Source: CAVRUH01 sp963822595
Lineage (GTDB): Bacteria; Chlamydiota; Chlamydiia; Chlamydiales; Waddliaceae
Direction: 5' to 3'
Length of the DNA stretch: 64,000 nucleotides
Assembly (NCBI GenBank): GCA_963822595.1
Contig: CAWGIG010000001.1
Coordinates: 248,001-312,000 of the forward strand
The notes beneath the pieces are model-generated. The model ran no database searches and was not told where the DNA came from. It saw only the letters and a list, made by a program, of their open reading frames with translations. The position numbers and the translations under genes were made by a program. Positions 18,709-27,836 of this stretch are shown here, one piece after another. The first letter of the stretch is position 1. Every line of letters begins with the position of its first letter.

Positions 18709-19740
18709 ATGATTCTTTCAGATAAAACTATTTTTTTGTATGTGCTGTTTTTTTTCCTTCCACTGGAAGCATACACCCCTAGATTGTTGATGACACTAGG
18801 AGAAAGATGCGATTTTCCTGTAATACAACTAGCAGAGACCATTCATGCAAGAGTCATCACTGGTTCGGAAAAAGAAATGAAAACTCAAATCACTAATGAA
18901 GATTTGCTTGATCTGACTCATCTTATAATCCTAGATGCTCCCGTTCAAAATCTTTCAGAATTCGCTTCTAAGGTCTTCTATGATTATATCCATTTGAATT
19001 GCTCATGGGGGGAAGCTTTAAATTTTCTAGAAGAAAAAATTCCTACGGTTCCGATAACTGATGCCGATCTTGAAAAAATCAGCCCAGAAGAGCGGGGAAA
19101 ATTTTACCTGTTACTTGAAAAAGTCTCATCAATTTTAAATGATCATAAAATCAGCTTTTGGGCAATTTCAGGGACACTTTTAGGTGCCATTCGCCATGAG
19201 GGCATGGTACCCTGGGATGATGATTTGGATATTATAATTCGTGTGGAAGAAAAACAAAAATTAGAAAGTTTGGCATATGAGCTAGATAAAAATGGTTTGC
19301 AATTGTTTATTTATAGTAATTATTATTATAAAATCTTTTTTAAGGATGGCGATCCCATCTATTTAGGGGATGGTTCGGCTTATCCTTGGAAATACCCTTT
19401 TCTTGATATATTCACAGTCAATCAGCTTCAAGATAGAATATGCATCGTTTCTCACAATTTTCCCTCTATTGATTTATATCCGGCTTCTGGATCTTATAAA
19501 GGGTGGTGGCTCTACCCCCATGAAATTCAAGAGTTTCCTCAGTTTTGTCCTTTTGGTCCCTTGCAGATTCCAATACCTGCTGATGCTGAGCAGATATTGA
19601 CGAGAGAGTATGGTCCTGATTGGTACTTTGTTGCCTACTTATGGCATAAACATTCTACCGAAACTTCAATGAGAAGAATAAAGGTTGCGATAACAGATTA
19701 TTCTTCTCCTGATTATGTGATGCAGAAGGAACAAAAATGA
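18709..19740 (+). CDS. Exported LicD-family transferase, first of a pair
   Basis: 343 residues with an N-terminal signal peptide (FLYVLFFFLPLEAYT). From about 125 it carries a LicD/nucleotidyltransferase-like core with SGTLLGAIRHEGMVPWDDDL, the characteristic GTLLGAxR plus WDDDxD metal-binding cluster. LicD enzymes transfer phosphocholine or other phospho-groups onto glycans. The first 120 residues are not recognised. The ribosome site GAGGAAGGA is strong. It overlaps the next LicD-like gene by 4 bp (ATGA), so both are made together. Export suggests action on the cell surface, in the inclusion or in the host. Confidence 0.87.
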   Translation: MILSDKTIFLYVLFFFLPLEAYTPRLLMTLGERCDFPVIQLAETIHARVITGSEKEMKTQITNEDLLDLTHLIILDAPVQNLSEFASKVFYDYIHLNCSWGEALNFLEEKIPTVPITDADLEKISPEERGKFYLLLEKVSSILNDHKISFWAISGTLLGAIRHEGMVPWDDDLDIIIRVEEKQKLESLAYELDKNGLQLFIYSNYYYKIFFKDGDPIYLGDGSAYPWKYPFLDIFTVNQLQDRICIVSHNFPSIDLYPASGSYKGWWLYPHEIQEFPQFCPFGPLQIPIPADAEQILTREYGPDWYFVAYLWHKHSTETSMRRIKVAITDYSSPDYVMQKEQK

Positions 19741-20447
19741 AATTTTTTGTTTTTATTTTGTTTTCCTTTAGCCTCCATGCAGTCAACGATAATTTTCAAA
19801 TTATTCAACCCCATGAAGTTGCCTCTAATTATCAAGTACTCAAATTAACCGATGAAGTCTTTTCTAGGCACCAAATTGTATATTGGGCGTGGGCAGGAAC
19901 CCTTCTTGGTGCGGTGCGTCATGGAGGGTTTATACCGTGGGATTTTGACACAGATGTATGTATTTTAGAAAAAGATATTGAGGTCTTATTAGATTGCAAA
20001 GAAGATTTTAAAAAGTATAACGCTTATATTTTGCCTATGGATACTGATGGACAAAAAACTTTTTATAGAATCAAACGCATTAAAAATGGCCAAGAGATTT
20101 ATGGTCATGTAGATGTGTTTGCTATGATAGAAGATGACGATAGATTGATTTACAACTATCAACCTTATTATAGTTATTATCCGGAACATTTTTTCTTAAA
20201 TCATGAAGTCGATCAATTAATCCGTATTCCTTTCGGCCCTATTTATGTAAATGCGCCTAAGGACTTTATGCCTTATTTAAAAAGAGCTTATGGAAACGAT
20301 GTAATGGAAATAGCTGAAATTATGTATACAGTTGATCCCAAGACAGGGGAGAAGTATCCTAGATTCGAAATCAAGGAATTTGTTCAAGCTCTTTACGAAG
20401 AGATTGATCCATCCATTCCATTGAATAACACACGGTTATTTGATTGA
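19737..20447 (+). CDS. Exported LicD-family transferase, second of a pair
   Basis: 236 residues, with signal peptide MKFFVFILFSFSLHA. The core motif is AGTLLGAVRHGGFIPWDFDT, where the second acidic of the usual WDDDxD is Phe, leaving WDFDTD; the metal site may still work. YYSYYPEHFF and FGPIYVNAPKDFMPYLKRAYG match the C-terminal half of LicD proteins. It is translationally coupled to the previous gene by a 4-bp overlap. The two share only family-level similarity, so they are not a recent duplication. Confidence 0.87.
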   Translation: MKFFVFILFSFSLHAVNDNFQIIQPHEVASNYQVLKLTDEVFSRHQIVYWAWAGTLLGAVRHGGFIPWDFDTDVCILEKDIEVLLDCKEDFKKYNAYILPMDTDGQKTFYRIKRIKNGQEIYGHVDVFAMIEDDDRLIYNYQPYYSYYPEHFFLNHEVDQLIRIPFGPIYVNAPKDFMPYLKRAYGNDVMEIAEIMYTVDPKTGEKYPRFEIKEFVQALYEEIDPSIPLNNTRLFD

Positions 20448-20470
20448 TCAGCGGATCTTGACATAAATTG

Positions 20471-20532
20471 TAAAAGGGTCAGGCCTCGTAGTTCTAATTT
20501 CGCAAATGAGAACTACGAGGCCTGAACTTTTA
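20471..20532. repeat. Family A palindromic repeat, copy 5 (degenerate right arm)
   Basis: The left arm TAAAAGGGTCAGGCCTCGTAG is complete. The right arm ends CCTGAACTTTTAT, with lost C residues, so this copy is older or decaying. It lies between the second LicD-like gene and the tRNA-Tyr gene, both of which end toward it. Confidence 0.88.
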
Positions 20533-20535
20533 TTA

Positions 20536-20617
20536 TGGGGGCGGTTGGACTCGAACCAACGGAGACCGGAGTCGAGAGGTTTACAGCCCCTTGCAATTGC
20601 CACTATGCGACACCCCC
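20536..20617 (-). tRNA. tRNA-Tyr (anticodon GTA)
   Basis: An 82-nt cloverleaf on the minus strand: acceptor GGGGGTG paired with CGCCCCC, anticodon loop CTGTAAA, a long variable arm and TTCGAGTC. The CCA end is not encoded. It lies 18 bp downstream of tRNA-Thr. Confidence 0.95.
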
Positions 20618-20634
20618 ATATAGAGAATAAATGT

Positions 20635-20707
20635 TGCTGGCAGTAGGAATTGAACCCACAACCGTCCGATTACAAGTCGGGTGCTCTACCAATTGAGCTA
20701 TGCCAGC
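20635..20707 (-). tRNA. tRNA-Thr (anticodon TGT)
   Basis: 73 nt, with acceptor GCTGGCA/TGCCAGC, anticodon loop CTTGTAA and T-loop GGTTCAATTCC. It is probably co-transcribed with tRNA-Tyr. Confidence 0.95.
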
Positions 20708-20785
20708 GGTGCAAGAAGGCTCATTTATAGCAAATTTCAACATTTAGACTCAAGAAGAAGTTGTCTTCTCCTTGATTCTTTTCAT

Positions 20786-21019
20786 TTATTGAGGGGGAAG
20801 TGGGGGTTTTTCATCCTGCTCAGCTGCTTCAATGGCCTTGCCAAAGGTGCGCTGCATGAGATCCGGCGGTTTCTTGAACATTCCGCCACCTTCGATAACC
20901 GTAGCTTTGAATTTACGTGGAGCACTCCCGCGAGGGCGCTCATTTTTTAAACAGCACTGTTTATACTTCTTTCCAGAGCCACAAGGGCAGGGATCATTTC
21001 TACCAACTCTTTCGTTCAT
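20786..21019 (-). CDS. Small SEC-C zinc-motif protein
   Basis: 77 residues. The N-terminus is a SEC-C metal-binding motif (RNDPCPCGSGKKYKQCC), the zinc module found at the end of SecA and in several chlamydial proteins. The rest, with GGGMFKKPPDLMQR and a Pro-rich end, is unstructured. The same motif opens the Map protein at 63630. It may help bind a ribosome or SecA-type partner. Single gene, divergent from the PP-loop operon. Confidence 0.88.
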   Translation of the reverse strand: MNERVGRNDPCPCGSGKKYKQCCLKNERPRGSAPRKFKATVIEGGGMFKKPPDLMQRTFGKAIEAAEQDEKPPLPPQ

Positions 21020-21099
21020 GAATATACCTATGATTCAATATTGTTACTTTCTGGTAATTCCATTATAATAAAAACCTAATTTATTTGGAATCATAAGTA

Positions 21100-21837
21100 A
21101 TGGACATACCCATAGCAACACCGCCTTGGTCAGGTTTAGGAAAAAGACTCGAGAGTGCCGTCAGGAAAGCTTTATACGATTATAAAATGGTGGAAAATGC
21201 CTCCTCGATAGCTATCGCCTTAAGCGGAGGAAAGGACAGTTTATGCCTTTTATACCTATTAAATGCGATTTCCGGAAGGGGTTTCCCCAAATTCACCATT
21301 CATGCCATTCATGTCTCGGGAGAGTTCTCCTGCGGCGCCGGCGTCAACGAGGGCTATTTGCGAGCTATTTGCGAAAAGTTAGGCGTGAATTTTATTACTC
21401 GCGAATCCACACAAAAGCTAGAAACATTAGAATGCTATTCTTGTTCTAGAGAAAGACGTCGCCTTTTATTTGAAGCAGCAAAAAGTGTAGGAGCAGACAT
21501 TATCGCTTTCGGACATCACCGCGACGACAATGCTCAAACGATTATGATGAACATGCTTCATAAAGGTGAATTCTGCGGAAACCTGCCAAAATTGCGTATG
21601 GTTGATTTTGGCGTGACGATTATTCGTCCTCTGGCATATATTGCGGAGAACGATATTATCCGATTTGCAGAACAGCATGGTTTTAGACGCATTATGTGTC
21701 AGTGTCCTGTGGGTCAGGATTCGATGAGAAAGAAAGTGGATAAGCTATTAGATCAGATTGAAGAGTTATTCCCCAACGCCCGCGCGAATATTGCCAGCGC
21801 AGGACTGATTTACGGGTCAAGAAAGGCAGAGCACTAG
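21100..21837 (+). CDS. PP-loop ATPase, TtcA-like tRNA thiolation enzyme
   Basis: 245 residues. The PP-loop SGGKDS (42-47) binds and splits ATP; TtcA uses it to put sulfur on cytidine 32 of tRNA. The Cys pair C112 and C115 (ECYSCSRE) and a later Cys (C200 or C202 in IMCQCPVG) are placed like the three Cys that hold the iron-sulfur cluster of TtcA. GHHRDDNAQT (138 on) is the second signature. It is therefore TtcA- or TilS-like. The next gene starts 8 bp after its stop, and the third overlaps the second, so this enzyme is in an operon with a MoxR ATPase and a TraB-like protein. Confidence 0.88.
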   Translation: MDIPIATPPWSGLGKRLESAVRKALYDYKMVENASSIAIALSGGKDSLCLLYLLNAISGRGFPKFTIHAIHVSGEFSCGAGVNEGYLRAICEKLGVNFITRESTQKLETLECYSCSRERRRLLFEAAKSVGADIIAFGHHRDDNAQTIMMNMLHKGEFCGNLPKLRMVDFGVTIIRPLAYIAENDIIRFAEQHGFRRIMCQCPVGQDSMRKKVDKLLDQIEELFPNARANIASAGLIYGSRKAEH

Positions 21838-21845
21838 GAGAAAAA

Positions 21846-22701
21846 ATGAGTTATTCAATGCCCAGCGAACACGAAAGCAAAATCACTATCGAAGGAGTCG
21901 AAATCGCCCTCGGTTTTCCCGACAAATTTTCCTATCAATGGATCGGACAAAAAGATGTTATGGACCAGCTGTTAGCAGCTTGGCTTGTTTTGGATAAAAT
22001 GGATATTCCCTTAAGTCCGCGACTGATCGGAAAGCCCGGAGTTGGAAAAACAACCCTTGCTTATGCAGCAGGAAAGGCTTTGAATAAAGATGTCTACATC
22101 TTCCAATGCACTATGGATACACGTCCCGAAGATCTATTAATTACTCCGGTCATTGATAAAAGCGGGGGCATCCGTTATGTTGCCTCAGCCTTAGTCACAG
22201 CCATGATTAAAGGCGGAGTCTGCCATCCTTGACGAAGCCAACCGCATGAGCGAAAAATCTTGGGCTTCCTTAGCTCCCCTTCTTGACACAAGACGTTATA
22301 TCGAATCGATTGTCGCTGGATTGAAGGTCACTGCGCATCCTGAGTTTCGCATTTGCGTCACTATGAATGAAGACGCATCTACTTTTGAAATTCCTGAATA
22401 TATCCACAGCCGCCTACAGCCCCAAATTTACTTGGACTTTCCTGAGGCGGAAGAAGAAAGACGGATACTTCGTGAAAATCTTCCCTTCGTTGACGAAAAT
22501 ATTATGGATTATGTCGTTAGCTTTTTACAGAATGCTCACGCTCATAATGAAAGTTATACCATCCGCGACGGAATTAACATTGCCCGCTATGCTGCAAAAC
22601 GAATTAAGAGCGTCAATGGAGGACCGGACAATTTCACGAACCTGCTTAGACAGGCTGTAGCGATGATTCTTGGCGATGAAGCATTAATGTATCTCCCATG
22701 A
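21846..22701 (+). pseudogene. MoxR-type AAA+ ATPase, frameshifted
   Basis: One gene read in two frames. The first half (21846-22232) has Walker A GKPGVGKTTLA (62 on). The second (22246-22701) has sensor and arginine-finger sequence (ICVTMNEDASTFEIPEYIHS and SRLQP). At about 22224-22226 there is one extra C (TGCCATC where TGCATC would read VCILDEANRMS, the Walker B). Removing it restores a 284-residue MoxR protein. MoxR ATPases remodel partner proteins. The gene starts 8 bp after the PP-loop gene and overlaps the next by 4 bp. The break may be an assembly error or a recent mutation. Confidence 0.85.
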
Positions 22702-24515
22702 CACCATTCTATTTGCAAAAAGGAAATATCTACGCGATCCCTATTATCCATTACAATATGGAAATGGCCGCTCAGGTACGCTTGACGATGGAAGCGTTAA
22801 AACCCGATTGCGTTGCTGTCGAGTTAGCGGAAACCATGCAGCTCCAACTGCTGCATGCAGCTTCAAGGCTCCCCGATATCAGCGTTGTGATTACCTACGA
22901 CAGAACCAGAGAGCCCCTGTATTACCTTTCAGAACCTTGTGATGGCGCTTTTGAGGCTCTACGAAGCGCTATGGAGGCCAAAGTACCTGCCTTTTGCATC
23001 GATCTTGATGTAGACTACTATCCTGAAATTCGAGAGGAACTTCCCGATCCTTATGCCATACAAAGAATAGGTCTCGAAGAATATTATTCGATATATAAAA
23101 AGATTACTTCATCATACGGCTCCAAAAAAATCAGACGAAGATAATCGCCGCGAAATGTACATGGCACGTCGACTGAAAGAACTCTCTTTTTCTTATGACA
23201 AAGTCCTATTTGTCGGAGGTATGGCCCATGTCGAAAGGATTTTAGAACTTACTCGAGAGAAACTCTTATCCTCATCTTGAACATGCTAAGAGAGAGGTTG
23301 TTGAGATTTGCGCGCTTACAGAAGCCTCCTGCCGCGAAGTCTTGGGCGAGTTCGGTTGGATTTCAAAACAATATGAAGACAGCCGTCTCAACATTCCGAT
23401 TTTCCTCCGGATCGCCAGAAACTCATCTACCAGCTCTACAAAGCCGCAGCTGAAAAATACAAAGTCAATTCGAATTGCGATTTTCCGCTTATAATTTCCG
23501 CAATATCATGAAATTTTCAAGAAACTACTCACTTATCACAAATCGCCTGATGCCGGACCTCTTCCAGATTTTATCTTCGGCAAAAGGGTGTGTCGACCAC
23601 AACTATGCCTACGAAACGTGGGAACTCGCGACAGAATACCCTTACAGAAGGAATGTCGATGGACTTCTGGAGCTAGATCTATCTATAGATCAAATTTGGG
23701 GACACAGCAAAATCATCCGTTTTCATTTCAGACAACCTAGCAGAAAAAAGAATCATTATCAGCGAAGAAAAAAAGACCAATCGAAATTCCGCTTTGAACC
23801 TCCAGGTCCCTTCAGTATCTGCTCCTATCCCCCGGAAGATGTTGTCATCGAAAAATTCGGCACGTTTTTAAGAAAAAAAGGAACCCAGATTCTTTCTGAA
23901 GATGCCGCTCGTACGGTTCCCTTTGTCACAAGCCTTGAAGATGGTATCGATACACGTGAAACGATTCGCCATTGGCACGAGAAAAAACTCTATGTCAAAA
24001 TGTGGGGAAAACCTCCCGGAGGCGTGGGCTCCATCGTCGTGATTTTCGATGATGACTCCCAGCAAGAAGGAAAATCCTACGAAGAGAAATTTTCCTGGAA
24101 AACAACCTGGATTGGAGAACACGAACAGGAATCCGATATGGCATTATATGCGACTCCTTTAGCTTCAAATGTTGTTGGACCCGGAATAAGCCGCTGTGAA
24201 TACGGCGGGTTCATGATGTCCTATCCTCCACGGAGGATGTACGATATTTGGAGCGATCCCGACTACGAGGAAGCACGAACCAAAGCAGAAGCATTGCTGA
24301 TGGCTGCTATCGATTATGCTGTGGGGCCCATTGTAGTTTATGTGGCAAACAAACCGCCAAGAAGCTTTCTTAAAAACTTTGCACAGCGCTATGGGAAGAA
24401 AATCGTGTACATTCCGATTGGACAGCTATCCCCGACGACACTAAATAAAATTCGGATTTTCCACGTCTTAGATGGTCATGACAGAAGAAATATCGCCGAT
24501 GATTATATTTATTAA
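22698..24515 (+). pseudogene. TraB/GumN-like protein with novel C-terminal domain, several frameshifts
   Basis: About 605 codons if repaired. The N-terminal part resembles the TraB/GumN fold (VRLTMEALKPDCVAVELAE; later MARRLKELSFSYDKVLFVGG). The C-terminal half, read clean from about 23475, has conserved-looking stretches (DGIDTRETIRHWHEKKLYVK, GISRCEYGGFMMSYPPRRMY) of no family I know. Frames move 0 to 1 near 23118, to 2 near 23264, to 1 near 23405 and back to 0 near 23490. The net shift is zero, so flanks agree. Its ATG overlaps the MoxR stop (ATGA). TraB-like proteins beside MoxR ATPases are known from several bacteria; the function here is unknown. Confidence 0.75.
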
Positions 24516-25165
24516 AGACTTGTATCGATGGCGTGATAGGCAGAATTGACGACGGATTCACGTTTTCTGTCGAAATTTTGCTTCCATTTAGATATTTCTT
24601 CCAACGGAAGATTCGGTTTGACTTTGAGCGTTTCGAGATCGGAGATAAAGGGTCCTATATTTGCTGTAGGATTTTGATTTGAGGCATATTCGATAATGAA
24701 ATTAATATCGCGATCGATCAATTCCAACGACCTAAGGATGATATGATCAGTCACCGCTTCTCTAAGTTTCTCTTCGCTAACTTTAGCACATAAATCTACC
24801 CATCTACGGGCTTTTGCAGTCCATTGACTATATCTTTCCAAAGCATCGTCGGTCAAATTATATTGGAGCTTATTAAGAATTTGATCAATTTCACGAAGGA
24901 GCGGATCGACGACCTCTTTAACATAAGGGTATAAATTATCATTCGACGAAAAATTCGCCAAAATTTTCATGAGTTCATGATGAGCTTGTTCAGCTTCAGG
25001 CTTGATACTATAAACTTTAATCGAAAGTTTTACCTGTGTATCGTCAGGTTTTCTCCATAAACGAGCCAGCAACCATGACGGTTTTTTTTCCGCTTTTTGA
25101 GAAAAAACGAAATCATGCTTACTCTTCATTGGAAATAAATTTTGATCACCTATTCTTTCAGACAT
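24512..25165 (-). CDS. Hypothetical helical protein, 217 aa
   Basis: No signal peptide or membrane helix. Mainly alpha-helical with many Lys, Glu and Leu (QAHHELMKILANF, LEEISKWKQNFDRKRESV). It overlaps the end of the convergent TraB-like gene by 4 bp. Family not recognised. The start at MSERIGDQ has no strong ribosome site (AAATGTTATG), so an internal start is possible. Confidence 0.7.
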   Translation of the reverse strand: MSERIGDQNLFPMKSKHDFVFSQKAEKKPSWLLARLWRKPDDTQVKLSIKVYSIKPEAEQAHHELMKILANFSSNDNLYPYVKEVVDPLLREIDQILNKLQYNLTDDALERYSQWTAKARRWVDLCAKVSEEKLREAVTDHIILRSLELIDRDINFIIEYASNQNPTANIGPFISDLETLKVKPNLPLEEISKWKQNFDRKRESVVNSAYHAIDTSL

Positions 25166-25318
25166 AACATTTATCTATATTTATTATTTAACATGACTAA
25201 TTATACAACACTTTCGATTTAAATTTCATCAAAATTCAAAAAAATCAGTAATATAAAATTTGACTAAAATGGCTCTACCTTCTACAATTGGCTTTTTTCA
25301 CATTAACCTAGGCAATTT

Positions 25319-26101
25319 ATGAATAATCGACCTAACATACTTATTACTAATGACGATGGAATTCATGCTCCCGGCATACGCGTTCTTTACGAATCCTTAA
25401 AAAACATGGCAAATGTCACTGTCGTTGCCCCTTCTAAAGAACAATCCGCCACCAGCATGTCAATCACTATCCGCGATCCGCTCCAGATTGAAAAACATCC
25501 CTGGGAATCCGGTGCCCACATTTATAGTTCTACAGGAACTCCTGCAGATTGCGTTAAGCTGGGAATATCCGTAATTCTCAAAAAGAAACCCGATTTTGTG
25601 ATTTCCGGAATCAATCGCGGAACCAACGCAGGACGAAATCTGCTCTACAGCGGAACCGTCGCAGGTGCGATTGAAGGGGTTCTTCAAGGAGTCCCGAGCA
25701 TCGCTTTCTCGTGCCATGATTTTACAGATCCCGATTACGCACTCGTCGGAACCTACGTCCCCAGAGTCATCCAACACGTTCTAGAACATCCGCTCCCAGA
25801 GGGAACGTTATTGAATGTGAATTTCCCCTCAAAAGATCATGTAGGAATCCGAGGGATTAAAATGACCCGCCAAGGCAAAGGCATGTGGGCTGAGGATCCT
25901 TTGGAAAGACCCCACCCGGTTGGCGAGTTTAACTATTACTGGCTCGGAGCAAGAATATTGGAATTCGACGAAGTCGAAGACTGCGATATCACCTGGATCA
26001 AAAAAGGTTACGCAGCTGCAGTTCCCGTTCACGTCGGGGAGCTCACAGACCACGTGCATCTAAACGCACGCAGATCACAATTCGAACAGCACTTCATGTA
26101 A
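25319..26101 (+). CDS. surE: 5'/3'-nucleotidase SurE
   Basis: 260 residues, the usual size. The N-terminal ILITNDDGIHAPGI holds the acidic metal ligands (NDDG). SATSMSITIRDP, YSSTGTPADCVKLGI and VISGINRGTNAGRNLLYSGTVAGA are the SurE signatures. SurE removes phosphate from nucleoside monophosphates and is known in Chlamydia. A single gene, followed by a small-repeat hairpin region and two tRNA genes on the other strand. Confidence 0.97.
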   Translation: MNNRPNILITNDDGIHAPGIRVLYESLKNMANVTVVAPSKEQSATSMSITIRDPLQIEKHPWESGAHIYSSTGTPADCVKLGISVILKKKPDFVISGINRGTNAGRNLLYSGTVAGAIEGVLQGVPSIAFSCHDFTDPDYALVGTYVPRVIQHVLEHPLPEGTLLNVNFPSKDHVGIRGIKMTRQGKGMWAEDPLERPHPVGEFNYYWLGARILEFDEVEDCDITWIKKGYAAAVPVHVGELTDHVHLNARRSQFEQHFM

Positions 26102-26108
26102 AAAACAA

Positions 26109-26206
26109 AAAATGGACTACATGGACGAAATGGACTGAATGGACGACATGGACATTTGGCCAATTTCGTCCATGTAGTCCATAACGTCCATTCAGTTCAT
26201 TCAAGC
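26109..26206. repeat. Short TGGAC repeats arranged as a hairpin
   Basis: TGGAC occurs five times at about 9-bp spacing (26111-26152), followed by inverted copies (GTCCATGTAGTCCA, GTCCATTCAGT). TGGACTACATGGACGAA at the left pairs with its complement at 26161-26177. It lies right after the surE stop and before tRNA-Asp, so it may work as a bidirectional terminator. Confidence 0.8.
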
Positions 26207-26220
26207 TTATAAAAGGGGAA

Positions 26221-26294
26221 CGCGGGAGACGGGGCTCGAACCCGCAACTTCCGCCGTGACAGGGCGGTGCTCTAACCAATTGAACTACTCCCGC
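26221..26294 (-). tRNA. tRNA-Asp (anticodon GTC)
   Basis: 74 nt, acceptor GCGGGAG/CTCCCGC, anticodon loop CTGTCAC, T-loop GGTTCGAGCC. CCA not encoded. Confidence 0.95.
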
Positions 26295-26310
26295 ATAGGA
26301 GTTTTATTTA

Positions 26311-26383
26311 TGGGCGCAACAGGACTCGAACCTATGACCACCTGTGTGTAAGACAGGCGCTCTACCAACTGAGCTATACGCCC
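26311..26383 (-). tRNA. tRNA-Val (anticodon TAC)
   Basis: 73 nt, acceptor GGGCGTA with matching 3' arm, anticodon loop CTTACAC, T-loop GGTTCGAGTC. It lies 16 bp upstream of tRNA-Asp on the same strand, so both are probably on one transcript. Confidence 0.95.
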
Positions 26384-26478
26384 TAAAAATAAGCATTCAC
26401 TTTATAATTTTTCCGAATTTAACTCAAGCGTTTTTCATCTTGAAAAAATTTATTTCTTCAGATAGAATCATAGGCATC

Positions 26479-27411
26479 ATGAAACAAACACAAATTACAG
26501 CCAAATCCATCACGACTCAGTTAATGATGTACATCTGGATAGCCCTGGGAGCCTTTTTAGCTGCATTTGCCATCGAGGTGTTCCTTATCCCCAGCAACCT
26601 TATTGACGGAGGCATCATCGGTATCTCCATGATGTTTAGCCATATTTTTGGACATAGCACACTCCCCTTCTTCCTCTTTATATTCACTTTTCCCTTTCTT
26701 TTTCTGGCCTACCGCTATATAGGGAAGATATTTTTGTTTCACATGCTATTTGCCATCTTATTTTTTGTCGGGTCTATTGTCTTCATACAGAATCTCCCGC
26801 AACTAGAATTCAAAGGAGAAAGTTTGGAAGTCGTCGTTATTGGCGGAGCCATTTTAGGCATTGGCGTCGGATTGATCATACGTTATGGCGGATGCCTGGA
26901 TGGAACTGAGATTTTGGGGATTATCATCAATAGAAGCACAGGAATTACCGTGGGCCAGGTGGTGCTATTCTGCAACGTCTTTATTTTCGGAGCTGCGGGA
27001 TTTGTATTTAATGATTGGCACCCTCCTCTGCTGTCCCTCATAACATTTATGGTCGTCACGAAGGTTATGGACGCCGTGATTGTGGGCTTGGAAGAAACAA
27101 AGTCGGTATTAATTATTTCTTCGAAATCGAAAGAGATATCGGAAGCGATTATCAGTGAACTTGGCCTTGGATTAACTATCATGTATGGACGCGGAGGATA
27201 TTCCGGCGAAGACAGAGAGATCCTTTATGTCATATCCGAGCGTTTGCAGCTTTCAGAGCTAAAGGAGCTGATTCATAGAGAAGATCCACATGCGTTTATA
27301 GCGATAGAGAACTTGCATGAAGTTTCGACAGGAGTGGAAGCCAGTACATTCACAGGCAAGAGAAAGAAAATTGAAAGTCTGATGAAACGCATCTTGCGTC
27401 ATGGTCAATAA
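26479..27411 (+). CDS. YitT family membrane protein (DUF161 + DUF2179)
   Basis: 310 residues from the ATG at 26479; an upstream in-frame start would overlap the tRNA-Val gene. Five or six membrane helices fill residues 15-195 (MYIWIALGAFLAAFAIEVFL and on, then GGAILGIGVGLIIRYGGCLD). The C-terminal 90 residues form the soluble DUF2179 domain (VLIISSKSKEISEAI, RGGYSGEDREILYVI). The role of the YitT family is not settled; transport is suspected. The next gene starts 14 bp later after an AAGGAG site, so the two are an operon. Confidence 0.92.
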   Translation: MKQTQITAKSITTQLMMYIWIALGAFLAAFAIEVFLIPSNLIDGGIIGISMMFSHIFGHSTLPFFLFIFTFPFLFLAYRYIGKIFLFHMLFAILFFVGSIVFIQNLPQLEFKGESLEVVVIGGAILGIGVGLIIRYGGCLDGTEILGIIINRSTGITVGQVVLFCNVFIFGAAGFVFNDWHPPLLSLITFMVVTKVMDAVIVGLEETKSVLIISSKSKEISEAIISELGLGLTIMYGRGGYSGEDREILYVISERLQLSELKELIHREDPHAFIAIENLHEVSTGVEASTFTGKRKKIESLMKRILRHGQ

Positions 27412-27425
27412 GAAGGAGTCTTTTC

Positions 27426-27782
27426 ATGTTAAGGTCTTTGGCGGTCATTTTTGGTGTGGCATTTTTGGTCATTGGAATAATCGGCTTTTATCCCCAATTT
27501 GTCGATTCAAACAATCTTTTTGGCATCTTTCGCTTTAATTTCGAGTACAGAATGGCTCACATCTTTAGCGGAATCCTCGGCATTTTATGTGGTCTATATA
27601 GCCTTAATGCCTCGAAACTTTATTTCATTATTATTGGAATCGTTTATGGAATCCTAGCTATTCTCGGTTTTTCTCAGCCAAATGGAATGCTATTGGGGAT
27701 GTTCGAAAATAATCGTGCCGATAGCTGGTTTAATACTGTTCTCGCAGCCGTGTCACTTCTTTTAGGTTTCAGCAAAAAATGA
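27426..27782 (+). CDS. DUF4383-like small membrane protein
   Basis: 118 residues, four membrane helices (SLAVIFGVAFLVIGIIGFYP, MAHIFSGILGILCGLYSLN, YFIIIGIVYGILAILGF, FNTVLAAVSLLLGF). Size and the N-terminal 'GVxFLxIGIxGF' pattern suit DUF4383. The function is unknown. It follows YitT closely and is followed by a hairpin. Confidence 0.8.
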   Translation: MLRSLAVIFGVAFLVIGIIGFYPQFVDSNNLFGIFRFNFEYRMAHIFSGILGILCGLYSLNASKLYFIIIGIVYGILAILGFSQPNGMLLGMFENNRADSWFNTVLAAVSLLLGFSKK

Positions 27783-27785
27783 TAG

Positions 27786-27817
27786 CGATGACCCCGACGA
27801 AGTCGTCAGGGGCATCG
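27786..27817. terminator. Bidirectional hairpin between convergent genes
   Basis: CGATGACCCCGACGA pairs with TCGTCAGGGGCATCG with one mismatch. It lies between the ends of the DUF4383-like gene (+) and the Inc-like gene (-), with an A-rich side at 27818-27822 that gives the plus-strand RNA a weak tail. It probably ends both transcripts. Confidence 0.6.
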
Positions 27818-27836
27818 AAAAATATTATATTAAATT

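Noticed and set aside
20536..20707. tRNA genes as an integration site of a genomic island
   Set aside because: No integrase gene and no repeated tRNA 3' end were found in the window.
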